A stretch of 48,514 nt of DNA from Rhizobiaceae bacterium (GTDB taxonomy: Bacteria; Pseudomonadota; Alphaproteobacteria; Rhizobiales; Rhizobiaceae), in contig JARGOF010000042.1 of the NCBI GenBank assembly GCA_029212415.1, positions 1 to 48,514 on the forward strand. Direction: 5' to 3'. Positions 35,989 through 44,361 of the stretch are shown here, piece after piece. How positions within the stretch are numbered: position 1 is the stretch's first letter; every line of letters starts with the position of its first letter. The notes beneath the pieces are model-generated. The model saw only the letters and a program-made list of their open reading frames with translations, was not told the origin of the DNA and did no database searches. The translations under genes and the position numbers were made by a program.

Positions 35989-37638
35989 TCAGGTGGCGCT
36001 TGCCGACGCCCGTCCGGCTGCTCGCCCGGAAAAGATGCATCCACCCAGAAAAGTACCTTCAAGAGCATTATAGCCATGCATGCCACCGCCGCCAAAGCCG
36101 GCGACTTCGCCGGCTGCGTAGAGCCCTTCGATGATATTTCCACCAGCGTCCAGAACCCTTGAGGACAGATCGGTATGAAGGCCACCCAGCGTCTTTCTGG
36201 TCAGGATATTCAGCCGCACGGCAATCAGCGGCCCGTGTTTCGGGTCAAGTATACGGTGTGGTTTTGCCGTTCTGATAAGCTTGTCGCCAAGATAGTTGCG
36301 TGCCCCCCGCATCGCCACGATCTGCATGTCCTTTGAATAGCTGTTGCCCACTTCACGATCCCGGGCCTCAAGCTGCGCACGCAATGCATCGAGCCGGATG
36401 AGATTGTCGCCGGTCAAAGCATTCATGCCTTCAACCAGCGCCTCGAGTGTATCGCGAACGACAAAATCCTCGCCCTTGTCCTTGAAGGCTTCAACCGGCG
36501 GTGGTGCGCCTTTGCGCACGCGCTGCAGAACCTTGAGAATGCTCTTGCCGGTCAGGTCGGGATTCTGCTCCGAACCCGAAAGGGCGAATTCCTTTTCAAT
36601 GATCGACTGGCTGAGAACAAACCAGCTGTAGTCATGGCCGGTGCTCATGATGTGTTTGAGGGTCGACAATGTATCGAAACCCGGCAGGCACGGCACCGGC
36701 ATGCGATGTCCTTGCGCATCGCACCAGAAGGATGATGGCCCCGGCAATATGCGTATGCCGTGTTGCGGCCATATGGGATTCCAGTTTCTGACACCTTCCG
36801 TGTAGTGCCACATGCGGTCGGAATTGATGATGGATGCTCCGGCGCCGGCGCTGATATCCAGCATGCGACCATCCACATGATGCGGCACGCCTGAAATCAT
36901 CTCTTTTGGCGGCGGCCCCAGCCGATCAAGCGGCCAGTTCCTGCGCACCAGATCTTGATTGCCGCCAATGCCTCCGGAACTGACAATCACGGCGCCTGCC
37001 GAATAGGAAAATTCACCGGCGATGGTGCGTGAAGATTTTTCACCACGCGCTGCCTGGCTTTCCTCCAGAATGCTGCCGCGCACACCGCTCACCCGCCCAT
37101 CCGTCGTGATGATCTCATCAACCTGATGGCGAAAACACAGCCTGACCAGGCCCTTTTCAACGCCCAGGCGCACACGCCGCTCGAAGGGTTCGACAAGCGC
37201 CGGACCGGTTCCCCATGTCACATGAAAGCGCGGGACGGAATTACCATGTCCATTGGCCAGCCCGCCGCCACGTTCGGCCCAGCCAACAACCGGGAACCAG
37301 CGCACGCCCTGCTGATGCAGCCACTTGCGTTTTTCCCCGGCGGCAAAATCCACATAGGCTTCGGCCCATTTGCGCGGCCAGAAATCCTCTTCGCGATCAA
37401 ATTGGGCAGAGCCCAGCCAATCCTGCCATGTCAGATCCCGGCTGTCGCGCACACCCAGTCTGCGCTGCTCGGGAGAATCGACAAACAGCAATCCGCCAAA
37501 AGACCAGAAGGCCTGGCCGCCCAGATTGGCTTCGTTTTCCTGATCGACAATGATGACCGATTTTCCGGCGTCGGCAAGCTCGGCGGCCGCTACAAGACCG
37601 GCAAGACCGGCTCCCACAACAAGAGCGTCGCAATCCAT
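35989..37638 (-). CDS. FAD-binding dehydrogenase (COG3573 type)
   Basis: Flavoprotein of 549 aa of the fumarate reductase/ketosteroid dehydrogenase superfamily. The dinucleotide motif VVGAGLAGLVAAAELADAGK lies at 7-26, IVSSGGIGGNQDLV in the middle, and the C-terminal FAD contact AGEVAGFGGGGMHGYNALEG. No signal peptide is seen. It matches the uncharacterised FAD-binding dehydrogenases found widely in alphaproteobacteria. The substrate is unknown. It stands alone, about 250 nt from the binding-protein gene. Confidence 0.85.
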   Translation of the reverse strand: MDCDALVVGAGLAGLVAAAELADAGKSVIIVDQENEANLGGQAFWSFGGLLFVDSPEQRRLGVRDSRDLTWQDWLGSAQFDREEDFWPRKWAEAYVDFAAGEKRKWLHQQGVRWFPVVGWAERGGGLANGHGNSVPRFHVTWGTGPALVEPFERRVRLGVEKGLVRLCFRHQVDEIITTDGRVSGVRGSILEESQAARGEKSSRTIAGEFSYSAGAVIVSSGGIGGNQDLVRRNWPLDRLGPPPKEMISGVPHHVDGRMLDISAGAGASIINSDRMWHYTEGVRNWNPIWPQHGIRILPGPSSFWCDAQGHRMPVPCLPGFDTLSTLKHIMSTGHDYSWFVLSQSIIEKEFALSGSEQNPDLTGKSILKVLQRVRKGAPPPVEAFKDKGEDFVVRDTLEALVEGMNALTGDNLIRLDALRAQLEARDREVGNSYSKDMQIVAMRGARNYLGDKLIRTAKPHRILDPKHGPLIAVRLNILTRKTLGGLHTDLSSRVLDAGGNIIEGLYAAGEVAGFGGGGMHGYNALEGTFLGGCIFSGRAAGRASASAT

Positions 37639-37736
37639 CTGATTCCTCCCGATCCCGGCACCATCTGCTGCACCCCCAAAATCGTCTGGCCAACATTGTC
37701 TGGCCAGAAGACGTTACAGCATTTGCCAAACGGATG

Positions 37737-38768
37737 TCAGCGTTCTGTCAATTTCAGCTCGATGCGTCGATTGATGGCCCGTGCTCTGGGAGAATCACCT
37801 TCTTCGATAGGCTGGAATTCACCGAAGCCGGCGGCAACCAGACGATGGGCCGGAACGCCTTGCTCGATCAGAAATTTCACCACCGACGTCGAGCGCGCAG
37901 TTGAAAGTTCCCAATTGTCCGCATACCGCCCGGTACCGGACAGGGGAACATTGTCCGTATGGCCGTCAACGCGAAGCACCCAGTTGATATCCGTTGGAAT
38001 TTCCCGCGCAAGTTCCAGAATTGCACCGGCAAGCTTGGCCATCTCTTCCTTGCCATCCACGTTGAGATCGGAACTGCCGGAAGAAAACAGTACTTCCGAC
38101 TGCAGCACGAAGCGGTCACCAACAATACGAATGTTCTCACGGTCTGACAGGATCTCGCGCAGGCGTCCGAAGAAGTCCGAACGATAACGATTGAGCTCCT
38201 GCACCCGCTGCGCCAGAGCGACATTCAAACGACGTCCGAGATCGGCTATTTTTGTCTGCGACGAACGGTCCTTTGCTTCTGACGCATCCAGCGCATCTTC
38301 CAGCGCGGCCATCTGGCGTCGCAATGCGGCGATTTGCTGATTGAGCAGTTCGACCTGCGACATCGCCCGCTGGCTGATTTGTTTTTCCTCATCAAGCGAC
38401 TGGGTCAGGGCGCCAATCTGCGCTTCGGCTGCACCAGACGCTCCAGCGCCGCGTGACAAAAGCTCCTGAAGCCTGGAGCGTTCACCTTCAGTATCGGAAA
38501 GCGTCGCCTGCATATTGGCAAGTGCATCTTCCAGATCCTGCTTGCCCGAGCGCTCCAGCGCCAGCAATTGCGTCAGTTCATTGAGCTGGCTGTTGAGCCG
38601 GTTGAGCACCTCGTCCTGGCCACTGATTTCACGACTGAGAAGAAACTGCGCCATGACAAACACGGACAGCAAAAACATCAGAGCGAGCAGCAATGTCGCA
38701 AAAGCATCGACAAACCCCGGCCAGTAGTCGACGCCACGGTCACCGCGACGATTGCGCGAAAGTGCCAT
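37737..38768 (-). CDS. OmpA/MotB-domain peptidoglycan-binding protein
   Basis: Protein of 343 aa. One N-terminal membrane helix (FATLLLALMFLLSVFVMAQF, about 23-45) is followed by a long coiled coil (about 50-185) and a C-terminal OmpA-like domain with DGHTDNVPLSGTGRYADN and FGEFQPI. This is the MotB/TolR-type layout: inner-membrane anchored and reaching to peptidoglycan. It follows the MotA/TolQ-like gene after 3 nt, so the two form an ion-driven stator-like pair. No flagellar genes are nearby; a cell-envelope role is more likely than motility. Confidence 0.85.
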   Translation of the reverse strand: MALSRNRRGDRGVDYWPGFVDAFATLLLALMFLLSVFVMAQFLLSREISGQDEVLNRLNSQLNELTQLLALERSGKQDLEDALANMQATLSDTEGERSRLQELLSRGAGASGAAEAQIGALTQSLDEEKQISQRAMSQVELLNQQIAALRRQMAALEDALDASEAKDRSSQTKIADLGRRLNVALAQRVQELNRYRSDFFGRLREILSDRENIRIVGDRFVLQSEVLFSSGSSDLNVDGKEEMAKLAGAILELAREIPTDINWVLRVDGHTDNVPLSGTGRYADNWELSTARSTSVVKFLIEQGVPAHRLVAAGFGEFQPIEEGDSPRARAINRRIELKLTER

Positions 38769-38771
38769 GGA

Positions 38772-39833
38772 CTAACGGCCCCCGGACTTTTTGTCGTTGC
38801 CCATTTTACTGATCTTGTCGCCCAATGCATCCAGCGTCTGCCGCATCGCACGCGCTTCGGTCTGCTGCGATTCTATCCAGTCGCGCAGCATCTGCTGTTC
38901 GCTGCGCATGTTTTTCACAAGCCCCTGAATGCCTTCTGCCAGGTTTGCCATGGCTGCTGTCGATCGCTGATTGATACCGCCACCCGATTGGGCCGCCATT
39001 GTCTGGACCGTCTCGGACAAGCGTCTGATGTCTTCGGAACTTTCCGCCCCGGCACCGCTTTCTTGTGCAGCACCGTCAAAATCCGGATCGGTCACGGTGG
39101 AAAGCCAGTTTTCAAGCTCTGTATAAAAGCGGTTCTGTGCACGCCCGGCCTGAAGATCGAGAAAACCCAGAACAAGCGATCCGGTCAAACCGAATAGCGA
39201 AGTGGAAAACGCCGTGCTCATGCCTTCCAGTGGTGAAGCCAAGCCGGTTTTCAGCGCCTGCAGGACATCATTTGTGCTGCCGGTACCCGGATCCAGCGAT
39301 TGAATGACCGAGTTGATCGAATCGAGCGTCAGCAACAGTCCCCAGAATGTGCCCAGAAGGCCAAGAAAGACCAGCAGTCCGATCATGTATCGGGAGGTGT
39401 CCCGGGATTCGTCCAGTCGTGTGGCGATGGAATCAAGAATAGAGCGAAGCGAACTGGTCGACAGCGACATGGATTGCTTGCGACTAAGTTGCACGCGCAT
39501 CGGTGCGAGCAAGGTCGGGTTGCGGCTGTTGCGAACGTTGTCACCGCCCTGCCTGAAGGAATTGACCCAATTGACCTCGGGGCGCAATCGCAACACCTGA
39601 TTGACCGCAAGCAACACGCCGATGGCCAGGACGAACAGGATAAAGCCGTTCAGACCGGGATTGGCAAAAAATGCTGTCGAGATCTGTCTGTAAAGTATGG
39701 CTGTCAGAAACCCGGTGATGATCAGAAAAATGACCATCGTTCCGAAAAACACCATGGGGCTCGACAAACGGTGCGGCTCGACGCCCATATCCTGATCAGA
39801 CAGGCCCCACCCGGAGAGTTTTAGCTTTGCCAT
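38772..39833 (-). CDS. MotA/TolQ/ExbB-like proton channel protein
   Basis: Inner-membrane protein of 353 aa. Helices lie at about 26-50, 62-83, 146-170 and 195-220. The MotA/TolQ core is YMIGLLVFLGLLGTFWGLLL followed by AFSTSLFGLTGSLVLGFLDL. A C-terminal cytoplasmic coil is present. The helices lie more N-terminal than in ExbB, as in the Hyphomicrobiales relatives annotated as MotA. It is paired with the OmpA-domain gene. The partner and cargo are unknown. Confidence 0.85.
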   Translation of the reverse strand: MAKLKLSGWGLSDQDMGVEPHRLSSPMVFFGTMVIFLIITGFLTAILYRQISTAFFANPGLNGFILFVLAIGVLLAVNQVLRLRPEVNWVNSFRQGGDNVRNSRNPTLLAPMRVQLSRKQSMSLSTSSLRSILDSIATRLDESRDTSRYMIGLLVFLGLLGTFWGLLLTLDSINSVIQSLDPGTGSTNDVLQALKTGLASPLEGMSTAFSTSLFGLTGSLVLGFLDLQAGRAQNRFYTELENWLSTVTDPDFDGAAQESGAGAESSEDIRRLSETVQTMAAQSGGGINQRSTAAMANLAEGIQGLVKNMRSEQQMLRDWIESQQTEARAMRQTLDALGDKISKMGNDKKSGGR

Positions 39834-40051
39834 ATGCGGCGTACCCTAGCCTTTTCCTGCGCCAAATCCGCAACGATTGTACTGATACATTGCGGCTATT
39901 CGACTGCATTACCGGAAGCAATCGCCCCTGTGCCGAACGCGAATGGGCAACAAACTTCGCCTATTGTGACTTCTGCCTCAAAAGTCCTGTGAAACTAAAC
40001 AAAAACTGTAACAAATGAAAAGAGCGGAAATAAAAGAAGTTTGACTTTGTG

Positions 40052-40867
40052 CTATTGCGTGTCGTTTTTACCATCCGGACCCGGCTTCTTCAGCACCGAC
40101 ATCAATTCCTTGTGGATCCGTTCATTTCCCGCAACAATGCTGTTGGTCTTGAACATTGCACTGCCGCCGGTTTTGTCACTGAGAAAACCACCAGCCTCGC
40201 GGATCAGGATGATTCCAGCAGCCATATCCCACGGATGCAGTCCTTCTTCCCAGAACCCGTCGAAACGCCCGGCAGCGACATAGGCCAGATCAAGGGCTGC
40301 GGAGCCCAATCGGCGTATCCCTGCCACTTCACCCATGACATGGCTCAAGGCGATCAGATATTTGCCGTGATGGCCGCGCCCCATATGCGGCACACCCGTT
40401 CCGATCACACAATCGGGCAATGTCCTGCGCGCAGCCACACGCATGCGCCGGTCATTGAGAAAGGCGCCATTGCCCCGCTCAGCCGTGTATAATTCGTCCA
40501 TCGCAGGATTATAGATCACGCCGGCGACCACTTCGCCCTGCCGTTCCAGTGCAATCGACACGGAAAATAGCGGAATGCCGTGCAGAAAATTCGTCGTGCC
40601 GTCCAGCGGATCGATGATCCACCGGTGCTGACCGTCGGATCCTTTGCTTTCGCCGCTTTCTTCCGCCAATACGCCATAGGTCGGCCGTGCCCGGGACAAT
40701 TCACGCAGAATGATCTCTTCGGCTTTCTGATCGGCCTGACTGACATAGTCGCCGGGTCCCTTCATCGAGACCTGCAGATTTTGAACTTCGCCAAAGTCCC
40801 TTGCTAGAGACCGGCCTGCTTTCAGCGCGGCCTGGACCATGACATTGAGAAGCGCTGAACGTGCCAT
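40052..40867 (-). CDS. suhB: inositol monophosphatase family protein SuhB
   Basis: Li-sensitive phosphatase of 271 aa. Metal ligands Glu70 (LAEESGES), Asp86 and Asp89 (IIDPLDGTTNFLHG) and the late HPWDMAAGIILIREAGG are intact. It hydrolyses inositol-1-phosphate and related substrates. E. coli SuhB also contributes to rRNA antitermination; that role is not shown here. It lies 143 nt downstream of efp on the same strand. Confidence 0.93.
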   Translation of the reverse strand: MARSALLNVMVQAALKAGRSLARDFGEVQNLQVSMKGPGDYVSQADQKAEEIILRELSRARPTYGVLAEESGESKGSDGQHRWIIDPLDGTTNFLHGIPLFSVSIALERQGEVVAGVIYNPAMDELYTAERGNGAFLNDRRMRVAARRTLPDCVIGTGVPHMGRGHHGKYLIALSHVMGEVAGIRRLGSAALDLAYVAAGRFDGFWEEGLHPWDMAAGIILIREAGGFLSDKTGGSAMFKTNSIVAGNERIHKELMSVLKKPGPDGKNDTQ

Positions 40868-41010
40868 TTTGCTTTGCCTTGATGCTCTTTGGAGCTTTTG
40901 TGGAAAAGCCCGTTCACTTTTCCGATGTGACTACGCGTGAATACCGACCATTTTGGTGTATCACCGGTTCAATGATTAACTGACTGATCCAATCGGTCAA
41001 ACAATACAAT

Positions 41011-41574
41011 TCAGTCAGCGCGTCGAATATAGGTGATTTCATTGGTGTCGACCAGAATACGTTCGCCTGCATCGATAAAGGGCGGCACCATGACACGGAC
41101 GCCATTTTCCATGACGGCCGGTTTGTAGGATGATGTGGCTGTCTGGCCCTTGACCACCGGATCGGCCTCGGAGATCGTCAGAACCACCTGATCGGGAAGC
41201 CTGATGCCAATCGGCTTTTCCTCGTAGAGTTCCACTGTGACCTTCATGCCATCCTGCAGGAACTTGGCGCGATCGCCGACGAATTCCTGTTGCAGTTCGA
41301 GCTGCTCATAGGTTTCATTGTCCATGAACACCAGCATTTCGCCCTGCTCGTAGAGAAACTGAAAGTCCTTTTGTTCCAGCCGGACCTTTTCGACGGTGGC
41401 CGATGCACGGAACCGCTCGTTGAGTTTCGTGCCATCCAGCAGGTTCTTCAATTCGACCTGGTTGAACGCACCACCCTTGCCGGGTTTGACCGCATTGGTC
41501 TTGACCGCAACCCAAAGGCTGCCGTTGTGCTCGACCACATTGCCGGGGCGAATTTCATTTCCATTAATTTTCAT
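41011..41574 (-). CDS. efp: translation elongation factor P
   Basis: Three-domain tRNA-mimic of 187 aa that relieves stalling at polyproline. It starts [18 protein letters not shown]. The tip loop [10 protein letters not shown] carries Lys33, equivalent to the E. coli Lys34 that is beta-lysylated by EpmA. The C-terminal [20 protein letters not shown] is conserved. ATG at 41574 is the family start; the frame extends to 41649. The modification gene is not in the window. Confidence 0.97.
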   Translation of the reverse strand: MKINGNEIRPGNVVEHNGSLWVAVKTNAVKPGKGGAFNQVELKNLLDGTKLNERFRASATVEKVRLEQKDFQFLYEQGEMLVFMDNETYEQLELQQEFVGDRAKFLQDGMKVTVELYEEKPIGIRLPDQVVLTISEADPVVKGQTATSSYKPAVMENGVRVMVPPFIDAGERILVDTNEITYIRRAD

Positions 41575-41666
41575 GGGAGCCGTTCCAATATAGCGACAAA
41601 TCGGCGCCTCAAGAACACAATTAGGCCGTACATGCAAGCCTGTTCGCAATCAAGGTGCCGGTCCGC

Positions 41667-41684
41667 CCGGGTAGAATAACCCGG
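41667..41684. terminator. hairpin after the Sel1-repeat gene
   Basis: CCGGGT and ACCCGG are exact complements around a 6-nt loop, one base past the stop of the Sel1-repeat gene and upstream of efp. No T-run follows, so it may be a weak terminator only. Confidence 0.4.
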
Positions 41685-41685
41685 A

Positions 41686-42765
41686 TTATCGCGTTCTGAA
41701 ATTATTCGAAGCCTCGATTCCGGCTTTTTGTTCTGCCGCAGTCAGCCCCTGAAAGAAGTCTTCCAGACGTCGATCTTCCAGTCCGGCGCGACGCGATATA
41801 ATATACCATTTTGCCGCTTCAATGGGATCGGGCCGGGTGCCAATTGCGTTGATATAGAGGTGGGACAACCGGTTTTGAGCCATGGTATTGCCGGAATTGG
41901 CGGCGCGCCGCATCCAACCAAAACCGGCATCATAGTCGATCTTGCCGCCAATCCCGTCGATCAGCCATACGCCCAGATCCAATTGCGCCGTATCAAAGCC
42001 CGACCGGGCGGCCCGCAGCAGCCATCGGCGCGCGGTATAGGGGTCATCCTTCTCCAGCCCCACGCCATAGGCATAAATCTGCGCCAGGGCGAATTGGGCA
42101 TCTGCGATACCATTTTCAGCCGCACTGGTCATATAGGGAAGCGCTTGTTGCACGCCCTCTCTGCCCGGCTTTTCCGTTATGAGAAGTTGACCGTAATTGA
42201 ATTGCGCAGAGGAATTGCCGGCATCTGCTGCCCGTCGCATCAACTCTTTTGCATGCACCTTGTCCGGCGTGACGTAACGCCCTTCCAGCAACAGAAGGGC
42301 ATATTTGAGTTGCGAAGCCGTATCGCCACTGCCGGCGGCAATTCCATACCATTTGGCCGCCAACTCCATGTCTTTTGGAACGCCCAGCCCACGCGCGTAG
42401 AGTTCGGCAACCAGAGTTTGTGCTGCAGGATCTCCCAATTTTGCCAATGGCATCGCCAACTTGAAGGCCGTCAGATACCGGCCACGCTGAAACGCACCAT
42501 AGGCTGCATCGCCCTTCGGTTCGCTTCCGGTTTCAGACGTCTCGGCAGGCACCATGTCGAGTGTGCTGGGCAGAAAATGCGGCGTATCCTGACCATTTTG
42601 ACCACCCTGGCCGCCTTGACCATTGTCCGCGGCACCAAAAGCCGTCACCTGCCCAAGTGTTTTGGTCGTCGCAGCCTGTGCCGGCCCGCCTGACACCCCA
42701 AAGGGGGCAGAAGCAAAGCCAGAAACAACGGCACCCAAAGCCAGCAAGCAAAGAATCTTTTTCAT
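41686..42765 (-). CDS. exported Sel1-repeat (TPR-like) protein
   Basis: Protein of 359 aa with a signal peptide (MKKILCLLALGAVVSGFASA). A Gly/Gln/Asn-rich linker is followed by about six Sel1 repeats of about 36 residues (for example LGDPAAQTLVAELYARGLGV, GIADAQFALAQIYAYGVGLE, AQNRLSHLYINAIG). Sel1 proteins are scaffolds for signalling or envelope functions. ATG at 42765 is preferred; another ATG three codons upstream abuts the stop of the ThiE-like gene. The two genes are probably co-transcribed. Confidence 0.87.
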   Translation of the reverse strand: MKKILCLLALGAVVSGFASAPFGVSGGPAQAATTKTLGQVTAFGAADNGQGGQGGQNGQDTPHFLPSTLDMVPAETSETGSEPKGDAAYGAFQRGRYLTAFKLAMPLAKLGDPAAQTLVAELYARGLGVPKDMELAAKWYGIAAGSGDTASQLKYALLLLEGRYVTPDKVHAKELMRRAADAGNSSAQFNYGQLLITEKPGREGVQQALPYMTSAAENGIADAQFALAQIYAYGVGLEKDDPYTARRWLLRAARSGFDTAQLDLGVWLIDGIGGKIDYDAGFGWMRRAANSGNTMAQNRLSHLYINAIGTRPDPIEAAKWYIISRRAGLEDRRLEDFFQGLTAAEQKAGIEASNNFRTR

Positions 42766-42774
42766 CGATTCCAT

Positions 42775-43428
42775 CTAACGCCCAAAACGTGGCGCTTTTT
42801 CGTCAAGCAGTGCATTTGCTTCCGATACCATCTGCGGGGCCTGATCCGGTACCGCAAAGACAGCTAGGCGCAGCGCCACAAACTCGGCGCCGCTTTCGGC
42901 AACGTCGACGATTGACTCAATGGCCTGACCGGCCATCACCACACAGGGTATTTCAACCAGGGAGGCCCACCATTCTGCCAGCGCAATATTTTTGGGATGG
43001 GCCTCATCCTTGATGTCGCCCTCCAGCTTCCCGAAAAAAATGTAATCGGGCCGCATTTCTCCTATCTGCAGGGCAGAGTGCCGATCTTTTGCCCTTCCCC
43101 CACCGACCATCATGTCCGGGGAAAAACGACCGATGGCATCTTCAAAGACGTCCATGCCCTCTGCAATATGCAGACCATCAGCTTTTACCCGCACGGCCGC
43201 CCTGCTGTCACCGGCAACAAAGGCTGCGACATTCGCCTTTTGAACAATCGGCACCAGAGTCTCCAGATATTTTTGAAATCCGGAATCATCCATGGCGTAT
43301 TGGAGCAGAATGACCGAGGCCACGTCACCGCCGCGAAGTGCATTTCCCATTATTTCACCGGCAATGACCGGGTCGCTTATATCCGGTGCGACCAGAACGA
43401 TCCGGCACCTGTTTGCTATATCTGACAT
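42775..43428 (-). CDS. ThiE-like protein (thiamine phosphate synthase fold), degenerate
   Basis: TIM-barrel protein of 217 aa resembling thiamine phosphate synthase (RIVLVAPDI start; ADGLHIAEGMDVFED; MMVGGGRAKDRHSAL; YIFFGKLEGD; AGQAIESIVDVAESGAEFVAL). Two active-site segments differ from ThiE: the pyrophosphate loop usually reading GPxFxTxTK is IFFGKLEGD, and the late GGI is AGQ. Thiamine synthesis activity is therefore doubtful. No other thi genes are near. It lies upstream of the Sel1-repeat gene, as in related genomes. Confidence 0.75.
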   Translation of the reverse strand: MSDIANRCRIVLVAPDISDPVIAGEIMGNALRGGDVASVILLQYAMDDSGFQKYLETLVPIVQKANVAAFVAGDSRAAVRVKADGLHIAEGMDVFEDAIGRFSPDMMVGGGRAKDRHSALQIGEMRPDYIFFGKLEGDIKDEAHPKNIALAEWWASLVEIPCVVMAGQAIESIVDVAESGAEFVALRLAVFAVPDQAPQMVSEANALLDEKAPRFGR

Positions 43429-43542
43429 TTACACCTCTCTTGATGCGGCAACGGCATCCGTATAGCCGATATCGACAACCTGTGCTCGCTTTTCATTTCA
43501 TTTGCCGATAGACCACGCGCAGCACAGGATCAACCTCAATCA

Positions 43543-44312
43543 ATGCCGACCGATTTACTCTTTTACGCCGCAGCAGTGCCTGCTGTTATTCTCGTCGGCC
43601 TGTCAAAAGGCGGTTTGGGCGGTGCATTGGCATTGATGGGCGTTCCCATTCTGGCCCTCGTCATATCGCCCGTGAAGGCCGCGGCAATCATGTTGCCAAT
43701 CATGATCATCATGGATTTGGTGTGTGGGCCTGGCGCAAGTACAATGATCGCACGACGCTGAAAGTCATGCTTCCGGGCGCGATTTTGGGAATCGGTATCG
43801 GCTGGATCACGGCATCTCTTGTCACGGCCGGCATGATCCGGCTGATTGTCGGCATTGTGGCAATGGTCTTCGTATTTCGATATTTTTATGACAAATATCG
43901 TTCAAATAGAGGCCACCACCTGCCTCCAAGACAGCAAAATCGCGTCAAAGGCACGTTTTGGGCAACCATATCCGGCTTTACCAGTTTCGTGACCCATGCC
44001 GGTGGCCCGCCGTTCCAGGTCTATGCATTGCCGCTGCGGCTGGATCCCAAAGTATATACGGGAACAAGCACCCGCTACTTCGCCGTCGTCAATGCGATCA
44101 AACTGATTCCCTATTTTGCTCTTGGCCAGATAGACGCCAGCAATCTGAAGATATCAGCGGTCCTGCTGCCACTCGCCCCGATCGCCACATTTGCCGGCGT
44201 ATGGCTGGTAAAGCGCATGAATCCTGAAGTGTTCTATCCAATTATGTACACAATGGTTCTGCTGACCGCGATCAAGCTTGTCGTTGACGGCTCAAGTGCT
44301 GTATTTGGGTGA
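43543..44312 (+). pseudogene. TauE/SafE (TSUP) permease gene with a frameshift
   Basis: Two overlapping frames together make one TSUP permease of about 255 aa. The first (43543-43761) holds LVGLSKGGLGGALALMGVPI and ends after IIMDLV. The second continues with VWAWRKYNDRTTLKVMLPGA through THAGGPPFQVYALPL to the end at 44312. The join lies at 43719-43729 in GGTGTGTGGG; removing one TG restores a single reading frame. The family exports sulfite or organosulfonates. Either a recent slippage mutation or a base-call error could explain it. Confidence 0.75.
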
Positions 44313-44361
44313 GCAAAACAGATTTGACATCCCGTAGAACGTCGATTGCCTGGAGAAAAAA

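Noticed and set aside
39834-40051. 218-bp gap between the MotA-like gene and suhB as a hidden gene or RNA
   Set aside because: No ORF with a start signal, no strong hairpin; probably just the promoter of the MotA-like gene.
40868-41010. Possible suhB-type (mmgR) small RNA between efp and suhB
   Set aside because: That RNA family can lie near suhB, but no terminator with a T-run or convincing stem set was found here, only a weak hairpin at 40982-40998.
41728-42693. 321-codon plus-strand open frame opposite the Sel1-repeat gene
   Set aside because: Antisense to clear Sel1 repeats; composition is Pro/His/Arg-rich as in shadow frames.
43543-44312. Programmed frameshift in the TSUP permease
   Set aside because: No slippery heptamer or downstream pseudoknot is visible and the family is not known to frameshift; a TG-repeat indel is simpler.
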